From Pomacea canaliculata (taxonomy: Eukaryota > Mollusca > Gastropoda > Architaenioglossa > Ampullariidae), in the NCBI RefSeq assembly GCF_003073045.1, contig NC_037602.1, forward strand, positions 15,131,731-15,195,730: a DNA stretch of 64,000 nt, given 5' to 3'. The notes under the pieces were generated by a model. That model was not told where the DNA came from and ran no database searches. It saw only the letters and a list, made by a program, of their open reading frames with translations. The position numbers and the translations under genes are program-made. Below are positions 40,701-52,000 of the stretch, piece after piece (position 1 is the first letter of the stretch; each line of letters opens with the position of its first letter).

Positions 40701-40948
40701 GTCAACAAAAAACAGTTTTGACATCTCTTCTAGTCCTTGTTAATGCTTCTTCTTTTTATTATTATTATTATTATTTGTTTTTCAGACGACCGAGAAGTAA
40801 GTGTGGGGCAGGCCAGTGCGTTGACCAGTACCGCGCCCACTGGGTCCTTGTGTACAATAGCACCCAGCCCCTGCAAGGCGCAGCCCCTGTCAGCTTCGCA
40901 CCCATTGAGGTGTCGTCACACTGTGAGTGCCTCAACGTCGGGCACTGA
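34768..40948 (+). CDS. Secreted cystine-knot protein, Spätzle/neurotrophin-like (paralogue B), 5' end missing
   Basis: Exons: 34768-35107, 36051-36155, 40786-40948 (TGA at 40946-40948); 201 aa are visible. The first exon starts in phase with two bases of a split codon and has no usable ATG before a hydrophobic run (LLAILHLVLMQLLVMG), so the initiator must be in an unfound upstream exon. The hydrophobic run plus THANHNKWWTC fits a signal peptide and cleavage region. LYPGLF in the pro-region matches LFPGAF of paralogue A. The knot runs SGCCET, GGRIYKVVHLQHMFQFIPVGRC, KCGAGQCVDQYRAHWVLVYN and VSSHCECLNVGH, then stop: C...G..xVVx...QFIPxGRC...C..QC..QY..HW.L...CxC. This is the Spätzle/neurotrophin layout, so an extracellular ligand is likely. 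A potential N-glycosylation site is at NST. Splice phases of the last two exons equal those of paralogue A. Confidence 0.78.
35108..36050 (+). other. Intron of paralogue B containing a MITE
   Basis: The donor is GTAAGT after 35107 and the acceptor is GCTGTTGCAG before 36051. It also holds a CTCTCT run at 35150-35165 and a GA run at 35806-35821. Confidence 0.8.
35375..35523. mobile_element. MITE with perfect terminal inverted repeats
   Basis: A 149-bp element starting CAGGGCTTCTGCTA and ending with its exact reverse complement TAGCAGAAGCCCTG. Both sides carry the direct repeat CAAATG (35369-35374 and 35524-35529). The CAGGG terminus is hAT-like, but the 6-bp duplication is shorter than the usual 8. 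The interior has GGGGTCC repeated and no coding capacity. Confidence 0.8.
36156..40785 (+). other. Long last intron of paralogue B
   Basis: The donor is GTAAGT after 36155 and the acceptor is TTTTTCAG before 40786. A box A-like TGCCTAGTGGTTA near 36425-36440 may be a SINE scrap. A poly-A/AATA run lies at 38798-38845. No other coding exon is recognised in 4.6 kb. Confidence 0.7.
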
Positions 40949-41066
40949 GATTTGCTCACACTGCCAGTGCCTCAACATCGGGCACTGAGGTCTGCTCACA
41001 CTACTAGTGCCTCAACGTCGGGCACTGAGGTCTGCTCACACTGCCAGTGCCTCAACATCGGGCACT
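40907..41066 (+). repeat. 40-bp tandem array made from the last coding segment of paralogue B
   Basis: Four consecutive units of exactly 40 bp begin at 40907, 40947, 40987 and 41027. Each reads GAGGTNTGCTCACACT, NCCAGTGCCTCAAC, RTCGGGCACT with a few changes. Unit 1 is coding: it encodes the SSHCECLNVGH end and most of the stop codon. Units 2-4 lie after the stop. Confidence 0.92.
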
Positions 41067-41420
41067 GAGGTGCCTTTACACTGCCAGTCCCTCGCCGACA
41101 GATGCTGTCTATCACACTGCCATCTCCTCAACGATGAGAACACCGAGGTGCCTTTTCACCGTTGGTCCCTCAACGACGGAGTCTTCTCACCAGCCCTTGA
41201 AGGACCTCTCACTGTGAGTGCCTGAACGACAGACATTGAGAGGGCCCGATTACATTGCTAGTGCTTCATCGTTGACAATAGTTCTCTCCCCCAGTGACAG
41301 ATCATTGGACAATGATGTGCCCTTACACTGCCAGTGCCTCAACTTTGGACATCGAGGTATCATCGCCCAAGCCAACTCCTCATCGTCGATCGCTAAGGAA
41401 CCCTGTCTGTGAGCATCTCG
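41067..41420 (+). repeat. Decayed continuation of the 40-bp array in the 3' UTR
   Basis: Fragments of the unit recur with drift and spacing changes, for example GTGCCTTTACACTGCCAGTCCCTC, CACTGTGAGTGCCTGAACGACAG and CCCTTACACTGCCAGTGCCTCAAC near 41312-41342. The array lies before the AATAAA at 41575-41580, so it is probably transcribed as 3' UTR. Confidence 0.75.
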
Positions 41421-41574
41421 CTACCTGTCTATAAGCCTTAGAAGTAAAGGTGTCAAAAGTCTCGAGACTTGACACTGAGGGATTGTCACGTGCTTGTATC
41501 TCGTTTTACAGTCGGAATCTTAGCACAGTGTGGGAGGGGAGGGGTGAAGTAACCTACTTTTTCTTTATCTAAAC

Positions 41575-41580
41575 AATAAA
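41575..41580 (+). terminator. Candidate polyadenylation signal of paralogue B
   Basis: First AATAAA after the stop codon on the + strand, about 630 bp downstream of it and past the tandem array. Confidence 0.45.
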
Positions 41581-44271
41581 CATCGAATCATGTCTGAACT
41601 AAAGGCTTGATCACACCACAGGTTTTTACAGTGTAGCGACAAGACACGTTTTGAGTTTTACGTGGCGGTAGTGAGTGACAGAAAGGGGAAAGTGCTCTCT
41701 CAAACAAAGAGAACCTTTTTTACCTGTTTGAATGTTTATAAGCCACCTGTGACATTCGTTTGAAACACTTTTAAACAAGGTAATGTGGGTAACTTCAGGA
41801 CAGTTCGTTTGGCGTCACATGGCAAGTGAGGTGGACACTTTGACAGGAACACAAATAAACAAAGACTGTGTTGTGAGAATTTTTGTCAAACTGCAAATCG
41901 CAGTCCAGTCAGAGAAATGATACAGCAAAAAGGACTTCCATTTGACTGCCAACTTACAAACTTGCAAACTTTAATATTTGAAAGAGATAGAACCTCACCG
42001 TCAGCTCAGTGTCTGTATATTCTCACTTGCGACTAAAAGCAGTTTGAGGAATCTTTGACATTGCCATTAGACTGAATTGCGAGATGATCGATCGCCCATT
42101 GTCATGAGATACCTGCAAATCGATCGTCCATTTATTGGCCCTCCCAGAGTGCACTTCAAGCAAGGTCAGTTGACAGGTAGTCGGAAGTCCTAGAGACTCG
42201 AGTCAAGAAACAAGAAGCATTGAAATCTTGACTGAAAGATATCCATCATGTCAACGTTTCTAGCGGTCGTCTTTTCCTCCAGATGATGTGCAGATCTCCA
42301 GTTATTTTGGTTCATGAAAAGTCCAGACACATCCACTATTTCCATTCACCGTTATCTACCATGCATCTGTTTCCGATGCAGGATGACAGAGGTTTGGTGT
42401 AGATGCACATAAACATGTTTCTTAATTTTCATGGAATATACCTTCTAAGACACGATCTCGCACATCTTGGATGTCATTTTAATTTTGAGCTTCAGAACTG
42501 CGGTTGTTTTTTATGTTTTTTTGCAAACAGAACATGTGTGTGTTTTGAATCTTGAGTTACCAGTTCCTATCATGTTAAGAAACATAATATTTTGGAAGTT
42601 TTTAAAGATAACCTCTTTAGTCCGTAGATATTTCTGTGAAAACGCTCTGTAAATTCTGCATCACAACTTGGCAAACCTTACTGAACGCTTCTTGTATGCT
42701 GGTTATTGGTGTAATCTCGCCCCAGTGGGGATGGAGTGAAGTATCTTTTTTATCTAGATATTTATATGATATTTTTACTAATGTCATTTGACACTTGTTC
42801 TACATCGATATATTAAATTACAGTTTTTCCCTTTTCATTTTTTTGCAGTTTGACATCATTGGTGTCTCGCTACTAAAAGTGGCCATCAAAGTAACAGTTT
42901 TGGATAGGGTGAATATAAATGAGAAATTCTCTTTGAGCATATATTCGCTTTACTTCTTACTTCTCACTGCGACTCATTTCTTGCATAATTCCAGTCTTCG
43001 GCCATTGTTCTGGTTCATACATTATGGCCTGGGTCTGACCGAAATCTGTGTACTTTATTGAGGTACCCTTTGGGTAACAAACTTCTCCTGTAGGATCTCA
43101 TGCGCCTACTGTACACTTTATACACTTTACACTTTATACACTTTAACATAATCCGGATACGACGTTTATTCCATGTGCTCTAACTGTTCCATGCTGCCTT
43201 TTTCAAATATATCTTTGTAAAGCGTTTGCTTCAGTGAAGCTAACATTTTCGTTCTTTTCTTCTCAAATTTTACGATCCTTCAGCCGATATCCTGACGTTT
43301 TCAGAGCAATGACAGCAAATGTTCATTCCTCGAAAGGGCTTCCCTACCACCACACTGTCCACTTTTCGACAGAATCTCTCAATTTGTCCTTTCCCTGTTG
43401 TTTGTTGCTGATTGCCTATTAATATCAGTAAACAGGCTGACTGTGTCCTTCGCTGGTCTAATGAAGTTCACCTACTGTGAAGGTGTAGAACAAAGTATGC
43501 CACCCTTACATTTATAGTTTGAGACGTAATGACCCCGTAATGTACGACTCCCTTTTGTGACATTACGTGACGTGTCAAGCAGCTCCGCTCGTTTAAAAAC
43601 ATCGACCACCGAGCAGCCAGCACATTAATATCATTAGTGTTTCCGCTTTGTATTGTATTTCTCCCGTGATCTCACGTTTTTCTTCGACTTTAGTTCCGAT
43701 GCTAATGTCAAAAAACCCATCGAGAAAAGATGTCGGTCGCGAACATGACCATTCATCTTACCGACATCGATCTTTTCTTGACCTCTATATCTGCTAAAGT
43801 AGGCCTGTTCTGTGGACAATGTCTAAATACGTAGATGTCTAGAACGGTAACGTCCACGACTGCAGTGTGTAAATAAAAATATTCTCCAACGTACTTCTGT
43901 GAGATCTTTTTGGGGTCAATGCACAACAACAATAAACAAACAAATAAGCTAAAAAAAAACTAAAATAACTAAAACATTTATATATCCGTTTTAACGTTAG
44001 ATTTATCGTTTGAGCTTAAAGAACAGCCCACGGCTCAAAAGATGATTGAATATGTTAATCTTTGGCGAAAAACTTAACATCATACATTTTAATCATTTCT
44101 TTAAATACTGTTGTCACAGTTATTGAGAGACGATCGTGTTGATTGGTTCAGTGGTATTTGACCTTTGGCTTGGAGCATCGTCATTTTGTTCTGACGTCAT
44201 ATTATTTTTACGTCACACCATCTTTCATCTGTGACGTTGTCTAAAAGGGGGGGATAAGGCGCTATGCAAGC
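41581..44271. other. Intergenic stretch
   Basis: No gene recognised. A short repeat of ACTTTATAC(A) lies at 43113-43145. Just before the ATT tract, GGATAAGGCGCTATGCAAGCC resembles the 3' tail common in invertebrate SINE/LINE retroposons. Confidence 0.45.
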
Positions 44272-44272
44272 C

Positions 44273-44361
<89 letters not shown>

Positions 44362-44365
44362 TTAT
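44272..44365 (+). repeat. (ATT)n tract, possibly a retroposon tail
   Basis: About 30 ATT units directly follow AAGGCGCTATGCAAGCC, a motif often found just before the simple-repeat tail of non-LTR retroposons. The body of such an element is not obvious upstream. Confidence 0.9.
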
Positions 44366-46817
44366 AGTGTAATCCTCAGGAACTGGAGCTATCAACAAGT
44401 AGTCGGTCATCAGACTCAACAGCTCACGTGTTTGCGCTCTCTCATGTTTACAGAACATCATGTAACATCATCAGAAAAATATGTCTTCTCACACTTAACA
44501 TAAAACATCATAAAATAGTACAAAATATAGTTATGTGCGTGTGTGTGGATGTTATACATCTGTACACACACACACATACACAAACGCACACACACATACA
44601 CACACGCGCGCACACACACAAATGCACACACGTGCTCTCTTCTTCTCTCTTTCCTAACACATACACGCAAGGAAGGTGAGACCTATCCAAACATGTATGA
44701 GTTTTTATTCAATGAGTAAAACATGTACATAAGAACATGTACAAGACTATACATTCTGCGGAGTCAGCGGCTTGAGTGACCATTATGCAAATGCTGCCAC
44801 AAATAGTACACGCCATCACTTCGACTCACAAGACGCCACAAACACTTCAGGAACCTAGTCTCATGTCATTTAGTCAGTAACATACAGAAGACATAATGGA
44901 GGACTACAAACAGCAGGTACACGAAGATGTCACAAAGATCCACATTTCAATTCCCGGTCAGCATTAAATGATCAACCGCTAAAATATTCAGACACAAACA
45001 GTGTTTATTTCATTGCTCTTTTTCTTCTCTCTCTCTCTCTCGTAAATACGCACATGCACACACACACACGCGCGTTCACACACGCAACACTGAATACACA
45101 AAGTGCATACATCTTCAGTAGAACTTTCCGCCAACAAAAGACAAAAAAATAGTTCGTCACAACGACAATTATATTGTCTTTTACATTTTTGTAAACAATT
45201 GAAAAACATATTTTAAAAAAGCGTTTTGGATGAAGGAGGGTGTAAAGGGAGGAAAAAAATGATGATCCGGAGGGGAGGGAATACGTCGCTTCCGCTTCCC
45301 CCTTCCCCACACATTCGCTCATTCTACATCTCTCCTTCTATAATCCATCATCGTTCACGTTACCTGCTTACACACTCTACCTTTTACCTACTAAAAATGT
45401 CTGAGGTACACGCTTTCCATCACAACCCCTGACCAGTTCTCACGCAAGATTCATGAAAGGGACGCAATCATTTGTTGTGAACACGTCCACGAAACTGGGT
45501 CACCATGGAGACCTAGTCCGCCGCCATTGCGGATGTTAGCCGTGCAGTGCAGACGAGCATCTGAAAACCAAGCTCATCAGCATGAAAATACATGGGGAGG
45601 AGGGAACAGAGACACCACCTGCGCATTTCCAGGTCAGTGTAATCAGGTCACGTGTTTCTAATCAGCGCCTGAAACACAGGCCACGTCATCCAATGCTGTA
45701 GGGTTCAATAACTACTTTTGTGGTCCTTGAATTTTAGAAAGAGGACAAACATATCACAACTGATTATACGAAAAAATTGAAAACGTTTAGATTGATCATA
45801 AATGCAAGAATGGAAGAGAAAATTATGGAGATAAAAACAAGTCAGTTTACCCAACGCGCATTAAATAGAACAATAAAATGACAAAGAACAGAGACCGGAA
45901 GTTTGACGCACATAGTAAATGAGACATTGATCAGAACAACTGAAAGATTTCTTTGATGGATTCGTTATTTGTCCATTCTTAACTGTGGAATCAGTTAAAC
46001 TATCCTCCATGGACAGTAGGTATCAATGACGTAGGCACGCACACCCGCACAAATGCTTCCGTTCGCGTTTTCTCGTTTTTTTAACAAAAGCAAACAATCA
46101 AACGCAGCAGAGATTACTGCCCTCTCTATGTGGATTCAGTTTAGTTCAACAAAGACTTAAGTCCATTAACCTTTAGCAACATTCAGAAAACTGCCTTAGC
46201 ATTCACCAGAGGACCAGTAAACGTTCCACCTTTCTGACTTACGTTTAAAAGGTGGTTCCTTAATCGTCTTCAATATATTGCACAGCATTTAATCAACCTT
46301 TCACGTTTTAAAACCTCTCACTCTTTAAATAAGGTTCTACTGTCCACAGTTTTATAAAGAAAATTTACTATTTTTGGAAAAGAGATATTTATGTATTTTT
46401 TAAATAAACAGAATTTCGGTTTTTAAGTAGTCTTCGACGGACGGCCTTACGATGAGACTTCCGACACCAGTGCAGTTCTCTCTGAGGTAGTGAATGAATA
46501 CAGTAATGATCTCAAAACTTTGTATTCTCTTTTATAAAAGCACTGGACATTTCTGAAGGCTTCTTATATCCATATGGCAGGAAGGTCAAAGTATCATCCA
46601 CTGATATGATCAATGACGGCCTAAGCTGTCCTCCTTTAAATGCCTACAAGGGTGTAAAAATGTTCTATTGACTGAACTAAGCTTAGCAAGTCTTAAAATC
46701 TGGGTGAATACACGATTCCGCTCTCGAGACCAACAAGCATCCCATACACAGACAAAGGTCAAAATCGCTGACATCAGGACAGATAACTTTACGTCATCAA
46801 AGCTGCAGCCAATCGGA
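44366..46817. other. Intergenic stretch
   Basis: CA-rich microsatellite sequence lies at 44565-44630 and 45050-45085 with a CTCTCT run near 45028. No coding exon is recognised. Confidence 0.45.
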
Positions 46818-47090
46818 GGGTTGTCCATGGGACATATTTTTCTATCCCGTCCCATCCCATCCCATGGCAATTTATGCCTGTCCCATCCCGTCCCATCCAC
46901 GGGATGTTTCCCATGGGATTCCCATGGTATTAACAATCCTATGTGGCTTGTTCTATACATGATTTCAGTGATGAATGAAATAACAGTAAATTTATTTTGC
47001 AATATCAAGTATCGACTACCATGGGAAATACAAATGTGTGTGTGGGGTTTCCCATGGGATTCCCTGGATTCCCATTCCTATGGACAACCT
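46818..47090. mobile_element. Unclassified element dense in CCCATGGGA palindromes
   Basis: The ends GGGTTGTCCATGGGA (46818 onward) and, reversed, AGGTTGTCCATAGGAA (ending at 47090) form an imperfect inverted repeat. Inside are many CCCATGGGATTCCCATGG, TCCCATCCCGTCCCATCC copies. It looks like a non-autonomous DNA element with subterminal repeats. No matching target duplication was found. Confidence 0.5.
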
Positions 47091-48436
47091 AATTCCTGAC
47101 TTCTTTCAGTGCATTTTTGTTTGTAGAGCTACAGAATATTCACTTTTTGTGCTTGTGCAGAGCTCAACGTCGTTGACGTAAAACAAAAAAACAAAAATAA
47201 ACATGTAGTTTTGCGCTTGTGCTTAACGTCAACAAACCCAGATGGTGTTTGCCGTCTGTAGACTACTAGTGCATCTGTATTACCAGTCGTTGTTTTGGTT
47301 TTTTTTTAATGCTTTCGAGACAGCCTTGCCTGTTTGCACACACAGACTTTTGTGGAACAGCCTACATTCCTTGTTTTCAATGTCTTATATACGTGTAGAT
47401 GAATCGAGACAGTTTACAGTGAATATCCTGACACATTGTATAGACAATACCGGAAAGGTCAAAGCGGGAAAGGTGAGATATTGTCTGATTACTATCTCAG
47501 TGTTCCTAGGATCTTTCATCAATTTTGTTAAGATAAAAAGGTTATTTTTATAAGCGAAAATCGCTTACAGTGAGTTTTGTTTTATACAGATTGATGATTT
47601 GTTGGTGCAGTGAAGTCCGCTTAGCTAAAATTATCTATTACACTAGCTTTTCTGTCATCCTTTCAGGGACAGTCTGATTACAGGGTTTAGTTTAACTTGT
47701 GCAAAAGTTATCTTCAAACTAATTTTCCTGGTGGCGACGTTAATATGCTTAATGCTGCTGTACTTCCTGAAGACTTTTGCTTCACTCTGTCTTCCCTCTC
47801 CCGTCCATCTCTACCGCCCTCTCTTCATCCTCACCTTTCCACATCACCTACAGTCGTACACACACACAGACAAGCACATGTCTGCACACAGGGGTATTAT
47901 TCTTACTTCGGCATCAGAATGGGTTGCCATACATGTCATCAAGTGGACATGGACAGCCCCACAGTCACAGTCAAGGCTGTCCGATCCTCGCATTAAAAAT
48001 GGCGATCGCGTATTTGCGTCAAACGTGTGTCCAAGTGCACGTGCACTCTGGAACAGAACCTCGTACACACAGACACTACAGTAGCCGTAACACTGTACAT
48101 CGTATATAAAAGCCTGGTGGACATAAACCAGATCCTTTGACATCAACACTCTAGGTACTGAGCGAAAAGTCTGGGTCTAGGCTTAATAAGTTATACATAA
48201 CTTATACATGTAAGAGCTATTGCTGGGTTCATCATGTGGCCGGCTTTGTCAGAGCTCAGAAGATAAACAAATGGGCGAATTTAGTAGTTTTTTAACGAAC
48301 CGAAAATTAGAGGATCCCTTAAAATAAGTTGTAATTTATCTTCATGTCAAAGGCAGTAAGCCATTTTCAAGTGATGTCATGTGGTAGAAAGGACACGATT
48401 TTTAAACAGAACACCGCTAATTTCTTTTAACCCTCT
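47091..48436. other. Intergenic stretch
   Basis: No gene recognised; overlapping anonymous open frames at 47697-48149 on both strands show no family features. Confidence 0.45.
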
Positions 48437-48442
48437 TTTATT
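48437..48442 (-). terminator. Candidate polyadenylation signal of the arrestin gene
   Basis: AATAAA on the - strand about 550 bp past the stop codon; a second one is at 48478-48483. Confidence 0.35.
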
Positions 48443-48814
48443 TTCAAATCGGGATCTTAATTTGTTCAAAGTTGGGATTTATTGATCATCAATGTGATGC
48501 AATCTATTTTCGCTTTTTATACGACAAAAGTGTGTAACCTTGTTTAGAGAGCATTCTTTAAAACCATGGATAACTCGAGTAATATTTGATTTTTCCTTTC
48601 CTTTGAATAACAAGGTATCCAGGCGCTCCAGGTGCGAACACTAATCACTCAAGGCGCAAATATGAAAATAGAATTTGTCCATTTTTTCCGAACCTTTCCT
48701 TTGGCCTGTAAGTAGTAGTTCGCGGTTTCATGTACACACGTTCGATGAACAGGTAACCACATTGTCCCCAATTTAAAAATGACAGGTGACAGGAGACTCA
48801 CGGGCAAGTCACCC

Positions 48815-49010
48815 TGCACAGTCTGGATCACTGACGAGTCACTCTAGCCATTATCTCGCTCACTGACAAGTCACGCTTCATCAGATCACGCACACTTGCT
48901 GGTCACACTTGCGAGAGCTGGTGCTCACCACAGGTCACACGTAGGTCTCTCTCCACAGCAGGTTCCGCTTACGAAGATCCACGTGCACCGAGAGGTCACG
49001 CTTGAGAATC
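48815..49010. repeat. Degenerate GTCACNCTT repeat reaching the arrestin stop codon
   Basis: On the + strand GTCACCCTG, GTCACTCTA, GTCACGCTT, GTCACACTT, GTCACACGT and GTCACGCTT recur at roughly 30-bp steps, the last after a gap of about 60 bp. That last copy, at about 48995-49003, covers the stop codon of the minus-strand arrestin gene. Confidence 0.55.
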
Positions 49011-52000
49011 CCCGACTGCATCCGCTGCGTCTGTTCTGCACTCGCCCCCTCCCGGCTCCGACAGTCCCATGAGTTGTCTCCGCCTGACCCCGGGACTCTG
49101 GCGAAGTTTGAGGATCAAGAAGCGGTCCTTCCGAGAATCCCTCACCTCCTCGAAAAACTTGTACTTAGGCCGGAAGTCGCATTCGTCAAACACGTCCTTG
49201 GCAACAGCGCCATCTGCCGACTGGATACCATCCACCGTGGTAGAGCACTCTGCAATAAAAGAGGAAGAAAAGTCGATGAAACACACTGAGCAGCTTGGTG
49301 GTTGGTGGTTTGTACAACATCTGACTTTCTGATTATGCGCCTTGCGTTCATCTATCCATTCTACTCTCCTCCTCCCATCACGCCATTCACACGACGGTTT
49401 ACCTCTCGTACTGGCATCCCGTAAAACACAATCAATCCCTTCTCGTACTGTTTTCTTTTGCTCGGACTGGTGAAGAGAGACGGCGAGAAATGTGACGAAG
49501 GAACCTGGAAGTACTCTCACCTTTGTAGGACCACCGTATTGGAATGATGCCTCGTTCTGGAATTGTAACTATAGTGACCGGCACAGCGGCGTACAAGACG
49601 GCGTCGGAAAAAGCTGCCTCCACCTGATGAGAAAGGAAAAGCAAAGGGAGTGGAATCACTTTAGGTAGACACAAACGATCAAGTCTCAGTATGTATACTA
49701 CTCCCCATTCCGCTCCCATCAAACACTCAGATGCAGAAACTCCATTGACATCTAAATATTCATGGTTTCCAGGTGCATACGCAGGTGAGACGGAAGGCAG
49801 GCACGCGAGTGTATTCATATATGAGGCACTCACAATACAGACCAAAAACATCCTCTCTCACAATGACCTGACCCTTGTTATGACAATTAAAAAAAAAAAC
49901 AAATTTACCGCTACGCAATAGCGGACGTCGATGACTCGGCACTTGGAAAGGCGAGATGGACACGTGGGGGGCACGCGCAGTGTGACGTCATGCCACTGCC
50001 GCCGCTGCCCAGGTTTGATGCAGTCGTGCAGCTTGACCTCCTGCAGCAGTAGGGCCCTGGTGAACGTCTCGCCATACGTCAGCAGCTGCACACAGCGCAA
50101 TAAAACAACGGTCAGCAAACAGTGTATATACAGCAGTCGACAAACAACGGTCAGCTAACAGTATTCAGAAGTCCTTCCTGCCAAACGTCAACAAAGTGCT
50201 GAGTCAGAGGTCAACTATTACACAACGGATTTTATAAAATGCTACGTAAAGGTGGAGGATAAAGGTTTTTTTCCTAGTGGCTAGTTGCACATGAATGTAA
50301 AACTTAAAAACTGTTCTAAAGACGTTCTATCAACATGCCTGAGAGCGTTGCACACCCCCATGGATGGCAACGAAAGACCAGCTCTAATAATTTTATAAAA
50401 TTGAAAACAAATTTAGTTTGAAAAGTTCTAAGTCTGTAGACTAGAGACCTAACACTGTAAATGCATGTTCTTGTGAGAATACGCGCGTTTTCTCTCTTCC
50501 TGACTAATAATTCTGAACGAGGAAGATTATAACTATCAACATGTGCGATGATTTCTATATGAGATCGTGGTGACTTGCTGAGAAATTGATATCGTTAATG
50601 TTTTTCTCCTCTGACATCGAAATTAGCATCAATGTCCGTTTTTCTACAGAAAGTAGCAATAGTGATGTCTGTTTTCACTTTGTAGGAGCGATGCACGTGA
50701 AAACTAGTCGTTGGGTCCCATGGGGTGGGAGCTCACCTTGACAGTGTTAATATTCTCACCTTTGGTGTCAAGGAGGGGCTAGACATTGTCACCGAGTCGT
50801 CTCCCAGATGTGTAAGGGGATGGGGAGAGGGGGGAGCTAACAGGAGAAGTAAGAAAAGAAATTGTCCGAAATTGAGTTTTTCTGTATGTTCTTGGTTTTC
50901 TCCGATATAAACATTGAACTGATAGTAGGGTATCGCTACACGACCAATCACAGCGCGGTAAATTACTTTTAGCAAAATCGGATGTTTATTAAAGGATTTG
51001 GGATGTTAGCTGTATAGTCTGTGCTAGCCATGAAGTTGCTGTCTCTATTCTCCTTGTTGTTCCTTCTCTTCAATCTCTCCTTTCTTTCTACATTTTCCAC
51101 CCCGGAGCATCATCAGTAACCGATTGTCATTTTATTGGCGTTGATGAGGGGAAGAAAGACGGGAGCCATATGTATCAAGATGATTACAAAGTATGGATTA
51201 GAATACTAGAAGTTTACACCTGGCCAACAAATTGTGTCTTTAGTAGACAGGCGACTGTCACGTGCTGCCATGCGAGCAGGCCCTATACACGAGCGCTACT
51301 CACGGTGAAGACACGCAGGAGGCTCTGGGAGGATTTGCATGAAAAATCGTAGGCTTCTTTTCCTTTATTTTTTTAACTGTCTTTTTATTGCCAAAATCAT
51401 TGAGTGCATTAAAAAGCGCCAGTCATATCGTGATGGGGATAATTTATGTGTGGGATTTCCGGTGACATGCAATATTTTATGTGAGTGCTAAAAGGCGAGA
51501 CATTTTTTCATTGCGTGACATATCATAGATAAACGTCTGTTGTTCTTAACATATTCTTAACATAGTTTCTCGTGGAAATACGTTAATGAAAGAGCGTTTA
51601 TATATATTTTAACCTACATATGTAAATCTTGCGGCTAAAGTTACATTCTAGAGTGATTTTGTAGTTGTGTACATCACACTAAACTATAAAAATGTCAGCC
51701 ACCAGTTTAAGAAGAAAAATGTGGGTACAGTTGTAAAGAAGGGGCAGAAGGATATTCTGGTATGATTCCTTTCATGACAATATTTTTAATGTCTATTTAA
51801 CATATTTTCTTCCACCTTCCAAAATATTTCATACTAGTCCAGAAAACTGCGGCGAAAAAAATTCCACGATGAAGAACTTCCGTGGAGTAGTTATGAAGAT
51901 AAAACTAAGATAATGTAAGTTACGGAAGTGTTTCGTGGCTCTGTAGCAGGCGCAGATGGTGGTCAAGAACACTTTCCCAACACTCATACTGATAATCGAG

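Noticed and set aside
44264..44503. Poly-Tyr and poly-Leu ORF
   Set aside because: Translation of an ATT microsatellite.
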